NCBI GenBank assembly: GCA_963727075.1
Contig: CAVSET010000001.1
Coordinates: 62,001-126,000 of the forward strand
DNA from: Bog-756 sp963727075
Lineage (GTDB): Bacteria > Actinomycetota > Acidimicrobiia > Acidimicrobiales > RAAP-2
Reading direction: 5' to 3'
DNA: 64,000 bases
How positions within the stretch are numbered: the stretch's first letter is position 1; the number at the start of each line of letters is the position of its first letter. Made by a program: the position numbers and the translations under genes. This document shows, piece after piece, positions 26,124 through 33,355 of the stretch. The notes below the pieces were generated by a model. The model worked only from the letters and a program-made list of their open reading frames with translations, had not been told where the DNA came from and did not search any database.

Positions 26124-26147
26124 TACTGGCTTCTGTACTGGCTTCTG
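26124..26147. repeat. 12-bp tandem duplication in a leader
   Basis: TACTGGCTTCTG occurs twice back to back, ending about ten bases upstream of the ATG at 26113 (minus strand), just ahead of its ribosome site. It could be a recent slippage duplication in the 5' leader. Confidence 0.85.
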
Positions 26148-26170
26148 CCGCCACCGGCGAAACACCTTGC

Positions 26171-26188
26171 GTGCCGGCCGGCCGGCAC
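26171..26188 (-). terminator. Perfect 18-base palindrome after the CAT tRNA
   Basis: GTGCCGGCCGGCCGGCAC is fully self-complementary and begins 18 bases past the tRNA 3' end. As a hairpin it would have a seven-base stem and four-base loop. It could terminate the tRNA transcript or be an operator for the following gene. Confidence 0.45.
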
Positions 26189-26205
26189 CGATCCTGACCG
26201 GCAAG

Positions 26206-26278
26206 TGGGGCAGGCAGGGATCGAACCTGCGACCGAGGGATTATGAGTCCCCTGCTCTGACCACTGAGCTACTGCCCC
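26206..26278 (-). tRNA. tRNA with anticodon CAT (Met or Ile2)
   Basis: Seventy-three bases fold cleanly. The acceptor GGGGCAG pairs with CTGCCCC, the D-arm is GCTC/GAGC, the anticodon stem GGGGA/TCCCT has one G-T pair and loop CTCATAA, and the T-arm GCAGG/CCTGC carries TTCGATC. The discriminator is A and CCA is not encoded. CAT anticodons belong to initiator Met, elongator Met or lysidine-modified Ile2. The perfect acceptor 1-72 pair excludes a typical initiator; between elongator Met and Ile2 I cannot decide. Confidence 0.93.
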
Positions 26279-26475
26279 GTTGAACTGGGCTTTCATCCTC
26301 CTTCGGGCTCAGCGTCCCCCACCGTCGTCGATGGCTCGGAGAGCACCCCCGAGGGCGACCCGAGCCTTCCGGCCGGGACTCGGTGGAGCGGGCCCGGCCA
26401 CCTCGACGTGCGAGCGTACAACCCGCAGGGTGACGGGGGGACAACCCCTTCCTCCGTGTGCACGGTGCGATACCA

Positions 26476-26502
26476 CCACGGAGTGGGACCCACTCTCCGT
26501 GG
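26476..26502 (+). promoter_or_regulatory. Bulged inverted repeat upstream of a hypothetical gene
   Basis: CCACGGAGTGGG faces CCCACTCTCCGTGG with one base between them. This gives 12 pairs with a two-base bulge, 53 bases upstream of the ATG at 26555. It may be an operator or a leader hairpin. The function is unproven. Confidence 0.4.
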
Positions 26503-26554
26503 CCATTCTCCCGAACCGATTGACTCGGAGGGCTCCTCCCGTAAGGATCTGGTC

Positions 26555-27118
26555 ATGGGCAAGCGTCAAAGGCGGGAGGCCCTCTCTTCCCAGGTGGACG
26601 ATCTGCAACGCCGACTCTCACTGACGTACGTGATCGTCGAGGAGCTCGCCGATTGTCTGATCCGGGACCACTCGGCCGGCGACCAGACCGATGCCTGCTA
26701 CCGCGAGGCCCGTAGCCACCTGGAGCCGATCGCCGCCGAGGTCGGCGGTATGGCCAAGACGTTCTGGCTCGGGAACAGCTATCTCAAGGCCTCCGCCGAC
26801 GTCGCCCTGCGGGGCACCATGGTCTCGGTGTTCATGGGCGCACAGGTCGTCGCCCTCGACCTCACTCTGGACGCCATGGCGCTGGTGGGTCGGGCCGAGG
26901 GTCGGGACGAGCACTTCCTGCGAGAGACCATCCAGGCCTGCACCGACGTCTACACGACCCACGCCACCATGGTCGAATCGGCGCTGCAGGCCGATGTCGA
27001 GTCGCTGACGATGATGCGGCAGGTCTACGGCACTGATCCCGACGGGAACTCCGCCGCCTTCAGCCAGCTCTTCGACGACTTCAAGCGGGTGAAGGACCGC
27101 ATGCTGGCCCGGGCGTAG
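26555..27118 (+). CDS. Hypothetical helical protein
   Basis: A 187-residue, mostly alpha-helical soluble protein. A basic start (MGKRQRREALSSQVDDLQRR) is followed by helices LSLTYVIVEELADCLIRD, ASADVALRGTMVSVFMGAQ and DVYTTHATMVESALQADVE. There is no family I recognise and no enzyme motif. AAGGA lies about eight bases before the ATG, which supports this start although the frame is open to 26408. Its promoter region is shared with the divergent tRNA and contains a long inverted repeat. Confidence 0.65.
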   Translation: MGKRQRREALSSQVDDLQRRLSLTYVIVEELADCLIRDHSAGDQTDACYREARSHLEPIAAEVGGMAKTFWLGNSYLKASADVALRGTMVSVFMGAQVVALDLTLDAMALVGRAEGRDEHFLRETIQACTDVYTTHATMVESALQADVESLTMMRQVYGTDPDGNSAAFSQLFDDFKRVKDRMLARA

Positions 27119-27149
27119 GGCTTCTCGTCGTCGGCGCCCTGACCGATTC

Positions 27150-27168
27150 CTCGGGGCCGGCCCCTGAG
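27150..27168. terminator. Hairpin between convergent hypothetical gene and ku
   Basis: CTCGGGGCCGGCCCCTGAG is a near-perfect 19-base inverted repeat lying 32 bases after the stop at 27118 and 33 bases from the ku stop. It fits a shared terminator without T-tract. Confidence 0.4.
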
Positions 27169-27178
27169 CCGACGCTCC

Positions 27179-27220
27179 CTCAGGACGCCTGGCGGCGGGC
27201 TCAGGACGCCTGGCGGCGGG
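27179..27220. repeat. 21-bp tandem duplication across the ku stop codon
   Basis: CTCAGGACGCCTGGCGGCGGG occurs twice in direct succession (27179-27199 and 27200-27220). On the minus strand each unit encodes the last residues of Ku and its TGA, so the real stop at 27203-27201 is followed by a second copy of the gene end. Confidence 0.9.
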
Positions 27221-28121
27221 GCTTCGGGGCGGCCTTCTTGGTGCGGGACAGGGCGGCGGGCTTGGCCGCCGTGCCCCTCCGGGTGGGACGCCGGGCCGGG
27301 GTGGGCCGGTCCTCGTCGCCCGTTCCGCCCGGTCCCTTCCGGCGGGCCTCGTCGATGCTGGCGCTCAGGGCCTCCATGAGGTCGACCACCTTGGTCCCGG
27401 GGCGCTCGGCGGCCACCGCTTCGACGATCTGGTGACCCTGGCGCTTCTCCTCGACGAGGGCCTGGACCTTCTCCCGGTGGGTGTCCTCGTAGCGGGTGGG
27501 GTCCCAGGCGCTCTCCATGGACTGGACCAGCAGCTCGGCCATGGCCGTCTCCTTGTCGGTGAGCTCGACGGCGTGGGGCAGGCCGGGCAGCTCCTGGTCG
27601 GGGCGGCGGATCTCGTCGGCGAAGTACAGGGTCTCGAGCACGAGGACCCGGTCGTCGGGGCGGATGGCGACCGGGTACTCCTTGTTGCGCATGACGAGGG
27701 TGCCGATGGCGATCTTTCGGGCCTGGTCCATGACCGAGCGCAGCAAGGCGTAGGCCTTCTCGGCCGCCTCCCCCTCGGGGGCGAGGTAGTAGGTGGCCCG
27801 GAAGTAGACCGGGTCGATGTCGGTGAGGTCGACGAAGTCGGTGACCTCGATGAGCTTGGAGCGCTCCGGCTCCGCCGCGGCCAGCTCCTCGTCGGAGAGG
27901 ATGACGTACTCCCCGCCCCCGACGTCCACCCCCCGCACGATGTCGTCGTTGGCCACCTCGGCCCCGGTCCGCTCGTTGACCTTCTTGTAGCGGATGCGGT
28001 CGGCCGTGCCCGCCTCGAACTGGTGGAAGCGGATGGTCTTCTCGGCCGTGGCCGGGTACAGGCCGACCGGGACGTTGACCAGGCCGAAGCTGAGCGAGCC
28101 CTTCCAGATGGTGCGTGCCAT
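27201..28121 (-). CDS. ku: Ku, DNA-end-binding protein of bacterial NHEJ
   Basis: A 306-residue bacterial Ku. MARTIWKGSLSFGLVNVPVGLY is the invariant opening strand pair. IRYKKVNERTGAEV, DPVYFRATYYLAPEG and LVLETLYFADEIR build the ring-forming core. LVQSMESAWDPTRYED and EKVQALVEEKRQG come near the end of the conserved domain. A basic Lys/Arg/Pro-rich tail follows, as in actinobacterial Ku proteins, where it aids DNA binding and LigD recruitment. No ligD lies in this window. The ATG at 28121 was chosen because homologues start there; the frame is open to 28181. Confidence 0.93.
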   Translation of the reverse strand: MARTIWKGSLSFGLVNVPVGLYPATAEKTIRFHQFEAGTADRIRYKKVNERTGAEVANDDIVRGVDVGGGEYVILSDEELAAAEPERSKLIEVTDFVDLTDIDPVYFRATYYLAPEGEAAEKAYALLRSVMDQARKIAIGTLVMRNKEYPVAIRPDDRVLVLETLYFADEIRRPDQELPGLPHAVELTDKETAMAELLVQSMESAWDPTRYEDTHREKVQALVEEKRQGHQIVEAVAAERPGTKVVDLMEALSASIDEARRKGPGGTGDEDRPTPARRPTRRGTAAKPAALSRTKKAAPKPRRQAS

Positions 28122-28204
28122 GCCCCCTAGCTTTACCCAGGTCCGGCCCCCCTGACCACCACGGGTCCACCACCCTGGCACACCCCCTCGTCACACTGGC
28201 ACCG

Positions 28205-28597
28205 ATGGCCCTCCGCCTGCACCGCCCCCTCGCCCCCGACCCCACCGCCGCCACCCGTTTCGCCACCTCGGCCCTGGTCGGGCTGGCCACCTTCGGCCCC
28301 CGACCCCCGGGTGGCCCCGACCTCGCCCTCGAGCTGGGCCTTTCGGCCTGGATGCGCCGGGCCGGGGCCGGGACCGAGGAGGCCGTCGGGGCCCTGTGGG
28401 CCCTCCGGGAGGCCGTGCTCGGGGCGGGCGGGGTCGACCGGGGCCGGGAGCCCGTGCCCCTCACCGGTCGCGGCCCGAGACAGGACACCCTCACCCTCGC
28501 CTCCTACCTCGCCGACCTCCTCGCCCGGGTGGACGCCACCGGCGGTGTCGACCACCCGGCCGTCGTGGCCCGGGCCACCGCCCGGCTCCACTCGTAG
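28205..28597 (+). CDS. Hypothetical protein
   Basis: A reading frame of 130 codons from ATG 28205, divergent from ku. The translation is Ala/Leu/Gly-rich and helical (LALELGLSAWMRRAG, AVGALWALREAVLGAG, LASYLADLLARVDATGG), with no recognised family. The opposite strand is also open, so coding status rests on the plausible amino-acid make-up only. It could be a real small protein or a high-GC chance frame. Confidence 0.4.
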   Translation: MALRLHRPLAPDPTAATRFATSALVGLATFGPRPPGGPDLALELGLSAWMRRAGAGTEEAVGALWALREAVLGAGGVDRGREPVPLTGRGPRQDTLTLASYLADLLARVDATGGVDHPAVVARATARLHS

Positions 28598-28649
28598 CCG
28601 TGGCGGGCGGGCTCGTGGGGGTGCTCGGGCCGGCGGTCGCCGATGCCCG

Positions 28650-28956
28650 GTGATCACCTTCCAACCCGTCCCCGAGGGGAAGTCGGGCAAGATCCGCTTG
28701 CACCTCGACATCTGGGTCGACGACCTGGAGGGCGCTATGGAGTTGGTCGAGCGGCTCGGCGGCACCAGCTCGGGTGAGAGGCACGACTACGGATGGAACC
28801 GTGGTCGTGATGTCCGACCACGAGGGCCACGAGTTCTGCCTGGTCGGGGGACCGCCGCAGCAGGCCCTGGGGAAGGTCAGATCTCGTCGACCGACCGGGG
28901 CGTGCGCAAGATCATCATGGAGGCGGCCACCAGGAGCGCCGCGCCGATCACCGTGA
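28650..28956 (+). pseudogene. C-terminal half of a VOC/glyoxalase-like protein, frameshifted
   Basis: From GTG 28650 the translation ITFQPVPEGKSGKIRLHLDI and DDLEGAMELVERLGG matches the second beta-alpha unit of glyoxalase-like (VOC) domains. After HDYG a base appears inserted near 28787, and the next frame continues GTVVVMSDHEGHEFCLVG, the family's final strands. The first half of the domain is absent upstream, so this is a truncated remnant rather than only a frameshift. Beyond FCLVG the shifted frame runs on to 28956 over an opposite-strand gene. Confidence 0.6.
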
Positions 28957-29158
28957 ACACGAAGTGCCACCAGCTCCAGAAGAACTGCCGCTGGACGGCC
29001 ACCGCCGTCGGGGTGGCGCACGTCTGAAAGGTCGGGCACGTCGTGGTGGTCGCCGGGATGGTCACGATGGCGGTACTGGTGAATCGGGTCACTGTCCACA
29101 GGACCCACATGGCCCACAGACCCACGACGACGACAATCCGCATGGGCTGGTTACGCAT
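28877..29158 (-). CDS. Small membrane protein with two helices
   Basis: A 93-residue protein. The first helix is RIVVVVGLWAMWVLWTV, then comes a Thr-rich extracytoplasmic loop with two Cys (TTCPTFQTCATP), and the second helix is FVFTVIGAALLVAASMMIL with a short tail. The Cys pair could form a disulfide outside the membrane. No family is recognised. The ATG at 29158 is used; the ATG at 29143 has better spacing from the GGTGGGG element and may be the real start. Confidence 0.6.
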   Translation of the reverse strand: MRNQPMRIVVVVGLWAMWVLWTVTRFTSTAIVTIPATTTTCPTFQTCATPTAVAVQRQFFWSWWHFVFTVIGAALLVAASMMILRTPRSVDEI

Positions 29159-29293
29159 CCCCACCCACTGATCTTGCCAGAGTTGGGGCCTGACCAGGCG
29201 TCGTGACCGTCGGCCTGTGATGAGTCCGGCGATCGCGAGCCTCACCCGCTCGTTGCCACCGAGCCGAATGCGGTGTTTCTGACCTGGGAAAAG

Positions 29294-29366
29294 CTCCGGG
29301 GGAGAGACTCGAACTCTCAACCTAGCGGTTAACAGCCGCTTGCTCTGCCGATTGAGCTACCCCGGA
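29294..29366 (-). tRNA. tRNA-Asn (anticodon GTT)
   Basis: Seventy-three bases form a full cloverleaf. The acceptor TCCGGGG pairs with CCCCGGA, the D-arm is GCTC/GAGC, the anticodon stem AGCGG/CCGCT holds loop CTGTTAA with anticodon GTT, and the T-arm GAGAG/CTCTC carries TTCGAGT. The discriminator is G, as expected for Asn. CCA is not encoded. Confidence 0.95.
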
Positions 29367-29479
29367 AACGGCCCGCGCCGCGGCGCAGAGGCGCGGCGGC
29401 GCGCCTGTGGACACTAGCCGGTGGCCACCGGTGCGACGGCCAGGATGCATGAGGGCTTTCGCCGGTGCACAATGGACCG

Positions 29480-29881
29480 GTGAAGTTTCGTATCGGCACG
29501 GTGGTCGCCTTCGCCCTGGGTTTCGTGTTGGGGGCTCGGGCCGGTCGGGAGCGCTATCTCCAGATCGTCCGAATGGTCAGCGACGTGGGCCGCTCCGCGC
29601 CGGTTTCCGGCACGGCCACCCTGGTCGGGACCAAGTCGATGGCGGTCGCCACCCTCGGGGTCGAACGACTGAAGGACACCATCGGCGTCCGGCTCGGATG
29701 GCGCAACGGTGATCAGGCCGCCGATGCCATCGCCGCCGACCTGGCCGAAGACCTGGCCAGTGCCCTCAACCACCGTCGCCATCGGCCCGGGTCCCCGCTG
29801 GAGCCCGGGCCGAGGTCCTCGGCCGGGTACCGCCGCGACCGCCGGCTGGCGCCGGTCGGGAGTCAGGCCTCGTCGAGGTAG
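29480..29881 (+). CDS. Small protein with one N-terminal glycine-rich membrane helix
   Basis: A 133-residue protein from GTG 29480. RIGTVVAFALGFVLGARAGRERY is a single hydrophobic helix with small-residue spacing, of the type seen in YtxH-like actinobacterial proteins, followed by a soluble helical part (GVERLKDTIGVRLG, AADAIAADLAEDLAS) and an Arg-rich tail. The function is unknown. Its end overlaps the convergent rpoD stop by 19 bases. Confidence 0.68.
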   Translation: MKFRIGTVVAFALGFVLGARAGRERYLQIVRMVSDVGRSAPVSGTATLVGTKSMAVATLGVERLKDTIGVRLGWRNGDQAADAIAADLAEDLASALNHRRHRPGSPLEPGPRSSAGYRRDRRLAPVGSQASSR

Positions 29882-31354
29882 TCGCGCAGGAGCTGGGCCG
29901 ATTCGGGCCGGCGCAACTTCGCCAAGGTCTTGGCCTCGATCTGCCTGATCCGCTCCCGGGTGACCCCGAAGGCCCTGCCCACCTCTTCGAGCGTGCGGAT
30001 CTTGCCGTCTTCCAGCCCGAAACGGAGCCGCACGACGTCCTGCTTCGCGCGGCGAGAGATGCCCCAATGCCTCCCGGACCGCATCGTCCAGCATCATGCG
30101 GGCGGCGGCGTCGTCGGGCACGACCGCCTCGCGGTCCTCGATGAGATCGGACAGGCTGAAGTCGTCCTCGTCGCCCATGGGTTGCTCGAGCGAGACGGTG
30201 TCCTGATTGATGCGCTGGATCTCGCGCACACGTTCGATGGAGAAGTCGACTCGGCCGGCCACCTCCTCGGCGCTCGGCTCCCGCCCCAGCTCCTGCAGCA
30301 ATTGGCGTTGCGCCCAGACCACCTTGTTGATGGTCTCCACCATGTGGACCGGGATCCGGATGGTCCGGGCCTGATCGGCGATGGCGCGGGTGATGGCCTG
30401 GCGTATCCACCACGTGGCGTACGTCGAGAACTTGAAGCCCTTGGTGTGGTCGAACTTCTCGACGGCCCGCATCAGGCCGAGGTTCCCTTCCTGGATGAGG
30501 TCGAGGAAGGCCAGCCCGCGATTGCGGTACCGCTTGGCGATCGACACCACCAGCCGGAGGTTGGCCTCGATCAGTGCCTCCTTGGCCGCCTGCCCTCTCC
30601 GTACCAGCACCCGGTCCTTGGCCCGGTCGGGATAGCTCTCCCCAGGGCCATCCTCGAAGGCCGCCAGCCGGTCGGCCGCCTCATTGCCGGCCAGGATCCG
30701 CTCGGCCAGCTCCACCTCCAGGGCGGCGTCGAGCAGCTTGACCTTGCCGATCTCCTTCAGGTACATGTGCACGGGATCGGCGGCCGATCCCCGGAATCCG
30801 TCACTGTCTCCGTACCCGTCGCGATCGGCCGACCGGCGGGGAGCACGCTCCCGGCGGGCCGGAGCCCGCTCCAGCCCGCGGTTCACCTCACGCGCCGGGG
30901 CCGGCGTCGCCTCCGACCGAGCCGGGGCTCCCGGGGGCTCGAGGCCCAGGATCCGGACCGTGGCGGTGTCATCCGGTGGTTCCGATCCGTTGGGCAAGTC
31001 GGAGGAAAGGGCGACGTCCTCGAGCAGCGCGGCAGTCAGGTCCTCGGTCACCTCGTCGGCCATCGGGGCCGTCGTCGTCTCGTCGGCGTCGTACGTGAAT
31101 TCGATCCCGGCGGCCCTGACCCGTTCGACCACGTCGGAGATGAGCTCCGCACTCAACTCGACGGAACGGAGCACGGTCATGAGGTCGTCCTGGGTCAGGC
31201 CCCCACGCGCCTGACCCAACCGGATCAGCGCCTCGAACTGCTCCACCGGGAGGGCATCCAACGTCGTCGTGCCGCCGGTGGCGTTCGTTGGCGTTGGCAG
31301 GTCCATTCGTTCCACTTCCACGGTCACGAGGGGCGAGCCCTGCTCGGTGGTCAC
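29863..31354 (-). CDS. rpoD: Primary RNA polymerase sigma factor RpoD (SigA/HrdB), frameshifted
   Basis: All sigma-70 landmarks of a primary factor are present. A region 1.1-like domain opens it (VEQFEALIRLGQARGGL), followed by an acidic/basic linker, DPVHMYLKEIGKVKLL (region 1.2), ANLRLVVSIAKRYRNRGLAF and STYATWWIRQAITRAIAD (region 2), and HMVETINKVVWAQRQL (region 3). After LSPRE near 30057 the frame breaks. Removing one base (GAAGC for GAGC) restores QDVVRLRFGL and region 4, VTRERIRQIEAKTLAKL, to the stop at 29863. As this gene is essential the break is almost surely a sequence error. Its GTG overlaps the dnaG stop; the ATG at 31306 is an alternative start. Confidence 0.93.
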
Positions 31355-33282
31355 TCCTCCCGCCCCGGACCGCTCGTCTGTGCCCTCACCACAAGCCAGG
31401 CTACCAACCTGGCCGTCGCCGCTGCCGAGGCCTTCGGATCGTCGAGCGCCTGGACCCAGGCCGTCACCTCAACCGCCTCCTGGGCGGCGGCCGGCGAGGT
31501 CCTGGCCTCGGAGGTGATCACCCGGAGCTCGCGTCGGGCCGCGTGCCGGACCAGCTGCAACACCACGTCCTCGGGCTCGCTGGTCGGCTCCTCCACGGTG
31601 AGGCGGACCAGCAGTGCCTGCACCGGCGGGGACGACCGGTCGATGGCCTGGTGCAGGTCGTCGGCGTCCACCAGGGATTGGAAAGCCGCCCGCTGCACCT
31701 CGTCGCGGAACAGGGCGGCCTCCAGCCGGTCGCCGACGTCCTCGGGCCGGTGGATGGCCAACCGGAGCGCTTCGAGCCCCGGCCGGAACTCTCGGAGCGA
31801 TCCGTTGCGGCCGGCCGGCCCTCCGGCGGTGGCCAGCCCACCGCCTCCCCGCCCGGCGGGGCGGGGAGACATCGGCCCGCCATCGTCATCGGGCTCACGG
31901 ACCCATGACCCGTCATCGACCGGCGGCGCCTCGGTCGGCCGTCGCCGTCCGGCGGCGGATCCCCCGCGGTCCGGCGGCGACGCGGCACGGGCCCGGCTCT
32001 GCTCGGTGCGGAGCCGCTCGAGCCGCTCGCGGAGCTGTGGCGGCTCGAGCCGGCACCGCTCGGCCACCTGCATCACGTACTGGTCGCGCACCAGGTTGTC
32101 CGGATGCTCGGCCACGGCACCCAGCGCGGCGTCGGCCGCCTTGGCCCGGCCCTCGGACGTGTCGAGCTGCGCCGCCTCGAGGATCCGCTCCACCCGGAAG
32201 CGGAGGAAGGGCTTGGCTTCCTCGATGGCGGCCCGCAGGCGCTCGGGATCGGTCCGGGCCAGCTCCCCGGGATCGGAGCCGGGAGGAAGGTCGGCCACCG
32301 CCACGTCGATCTCGAGCCGGCGCTCCCACTCGTAGAACCGGCCCGCGGCCGACTGGCCGGCGCTGTCGGCGTCGAACGCCAGGACCACCCTCGAGGCGAA
32401 GTTGCGCAACAGCTTCACGTGCTCCTCGGCCAGCGCGGTGCCGCAGGTGGCGACGGCACGCTCCACCCCGGCGCCGAACAGCCCGATCACGTCGGTGTAC
32501 CCCTCGCAGACCACCACCTCGCCCGTCTTGATGATCTCCTGCTTGGCCCAGTTGAGGGCATAGAGCGTGCGCCGCTTGGAGTAGATCGGCGTCTCCGAGG
32601 AGTTCTTGTACTTGGCCGGGTCCTCGCTGTCGGGGAGGATCCGGCCGCCGAGGGCGACCGGGTGGCCCGAGGGGTCACAGATCGGGAACAGGATCCGCGC
32701 CCGGAAGGCATCCTGCAACCGGCCCCGCCGGTTCACGAACCCGAGACCGGTGCCGACCGCGGTGGCCTGGTCCAGTTTGAGGCCGGCGCACAGCTCGTCC
32801 CACTCGTCCGGCGCCCAGCCCAGCCGGAAACGGCGGACGACCTCGCCGTCGTACCCCCGGCTCCGCAGGTAGTCGCGGGCCCGTCCGGCGTCGGATCCGG
32901 TGAGCAGTCGCTGGTGGTACCACTCGACGGCCTCGTCCATGGCGTCGAGGAATGCCTTGCGCCGCTGGCTGTCCCGGCCCGACTGGGCATCCTCGCGGAT
33001 GGTCAAACCTGCCCGGTCAGCCAGCCGGTGCACGGCATCCACGAAGTCGAGGTGCTCGACCTCCCGGACGAAGGTGATGGCGTCACCCTTGGCCTGGCAA
33101 CCGAAGCAGTAGTAGAAGCCCTCCTCGGCGTTGACGCTGAACGACGGCGTCTTCTCGCCGTGGAAGGGGCACAGGCCGACCCAGCGCTGGCCCTGACGCT
33201 TGAGGGCGGCGTGCTCGCCGATCAGGGCCACGATGTCGGTGGCGGCCCGGACCCGGGCGACGTCCTCCTCGGGGATGCCCAT
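31351..33282 (-). CDS. dnaG: DNA primase DnaG
   Basis: A 643-residue primase. The zinc-binding domain uses Cys38, His41, Cys59 and Cys62 (LCPFHGEKTPSF, YYCFGC). RARILFPICDPSGHPVALGGR and KYKNSSETPIYSKRRTLYAL belong to the RNA polymerase core. The TOPRIM metal residues lie in VVVCEGYTDVIGLF and LAFDADSAGQ. A Pro/Gly-rich linker near 420-480 leads to the C-terminal helicase-interaction domain. The start ATG 33282 matches homologues (MGIPEEDVARVR); 33318 is also open. It makes primers at the replication fork and is coupled to rpoD as in the classic macromolecular-synthesis operon. Confidence 0.95.
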   Translation of the reverse strand: MGIPEEDVARVRAATDIVALIGEHAALKRQGQRWVGLCPFHGEKTPSFSVNAEEGFYYCFGCQAKGDAITFVREVEHLDFVDAVHRLADRAGLTIREDAQSGRDSQRRKAFLDAMDEAVEWYHQRLLTGSDAGRARDYLRSRGYDGEVVRRFRLGWAPDEWDELCAGLKLDQATAVGTGLGFVNRRGRLQDAFRARILFPICDPSGHPVALGGRILPDSEDPAKYKNSSETPIYSKRRTLYALNWAKQEIIKTGEVVVCEGYTDVIGLFGAGVERAVATCGTALAEEHVKLLRNFASRVVLAFDADSAGQSAAGRFYEWERRLEIDVAVADLPPGSDPGELARTDPERLRAAIEEAKPFLRFRVERILEAAQLDTSEGRAKAADAALGAVAEHPDNLVRDQYVMQVAERCRLEPPQLRERLERLRTEQSRARAASPPDRGGSAAGRRRPTEAPPVDDGSWVREPDDDGGPMSPRPAGRGGGGLATAGGPAGRNGSLREFRPGLEALRLAIHRPEDVGDRLEAALFRDEVQRAAFQSLVDADDLHQAIDRSSPPVQALLVRLTVEEPTSEPEDVVLQLVRHAARRELRVITSEARTSPAAAQEAVEVTAWVQALDDPKASAAATARLVAWLVVRAQTSGPGREE

Positions 33283-33355
33283 GGATGATGACGGTACCTC
33301 GTCGCCGGGCTCGGCCATCCCGGCCAGACGGCTGCGCCCGATCGGGACGCTCCTC

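Noticed and set aside
28133..28765. Minus-strand frame of 210 codons opposite the small gene at 28205
   Set aside because: Gly/Glu/Arg low-complexity translation typical of an antisense shadow; the plus-strand frame is somewhat more protein-like.
30040..30080. Programmed +1 ribosomal frameshifting in rpoD and other genes
   Set aside because: Sites share no slippery motif or stop codon context, and unrelated essential and non-essential genes are hit alike; inserted bases in the reads explain it better.
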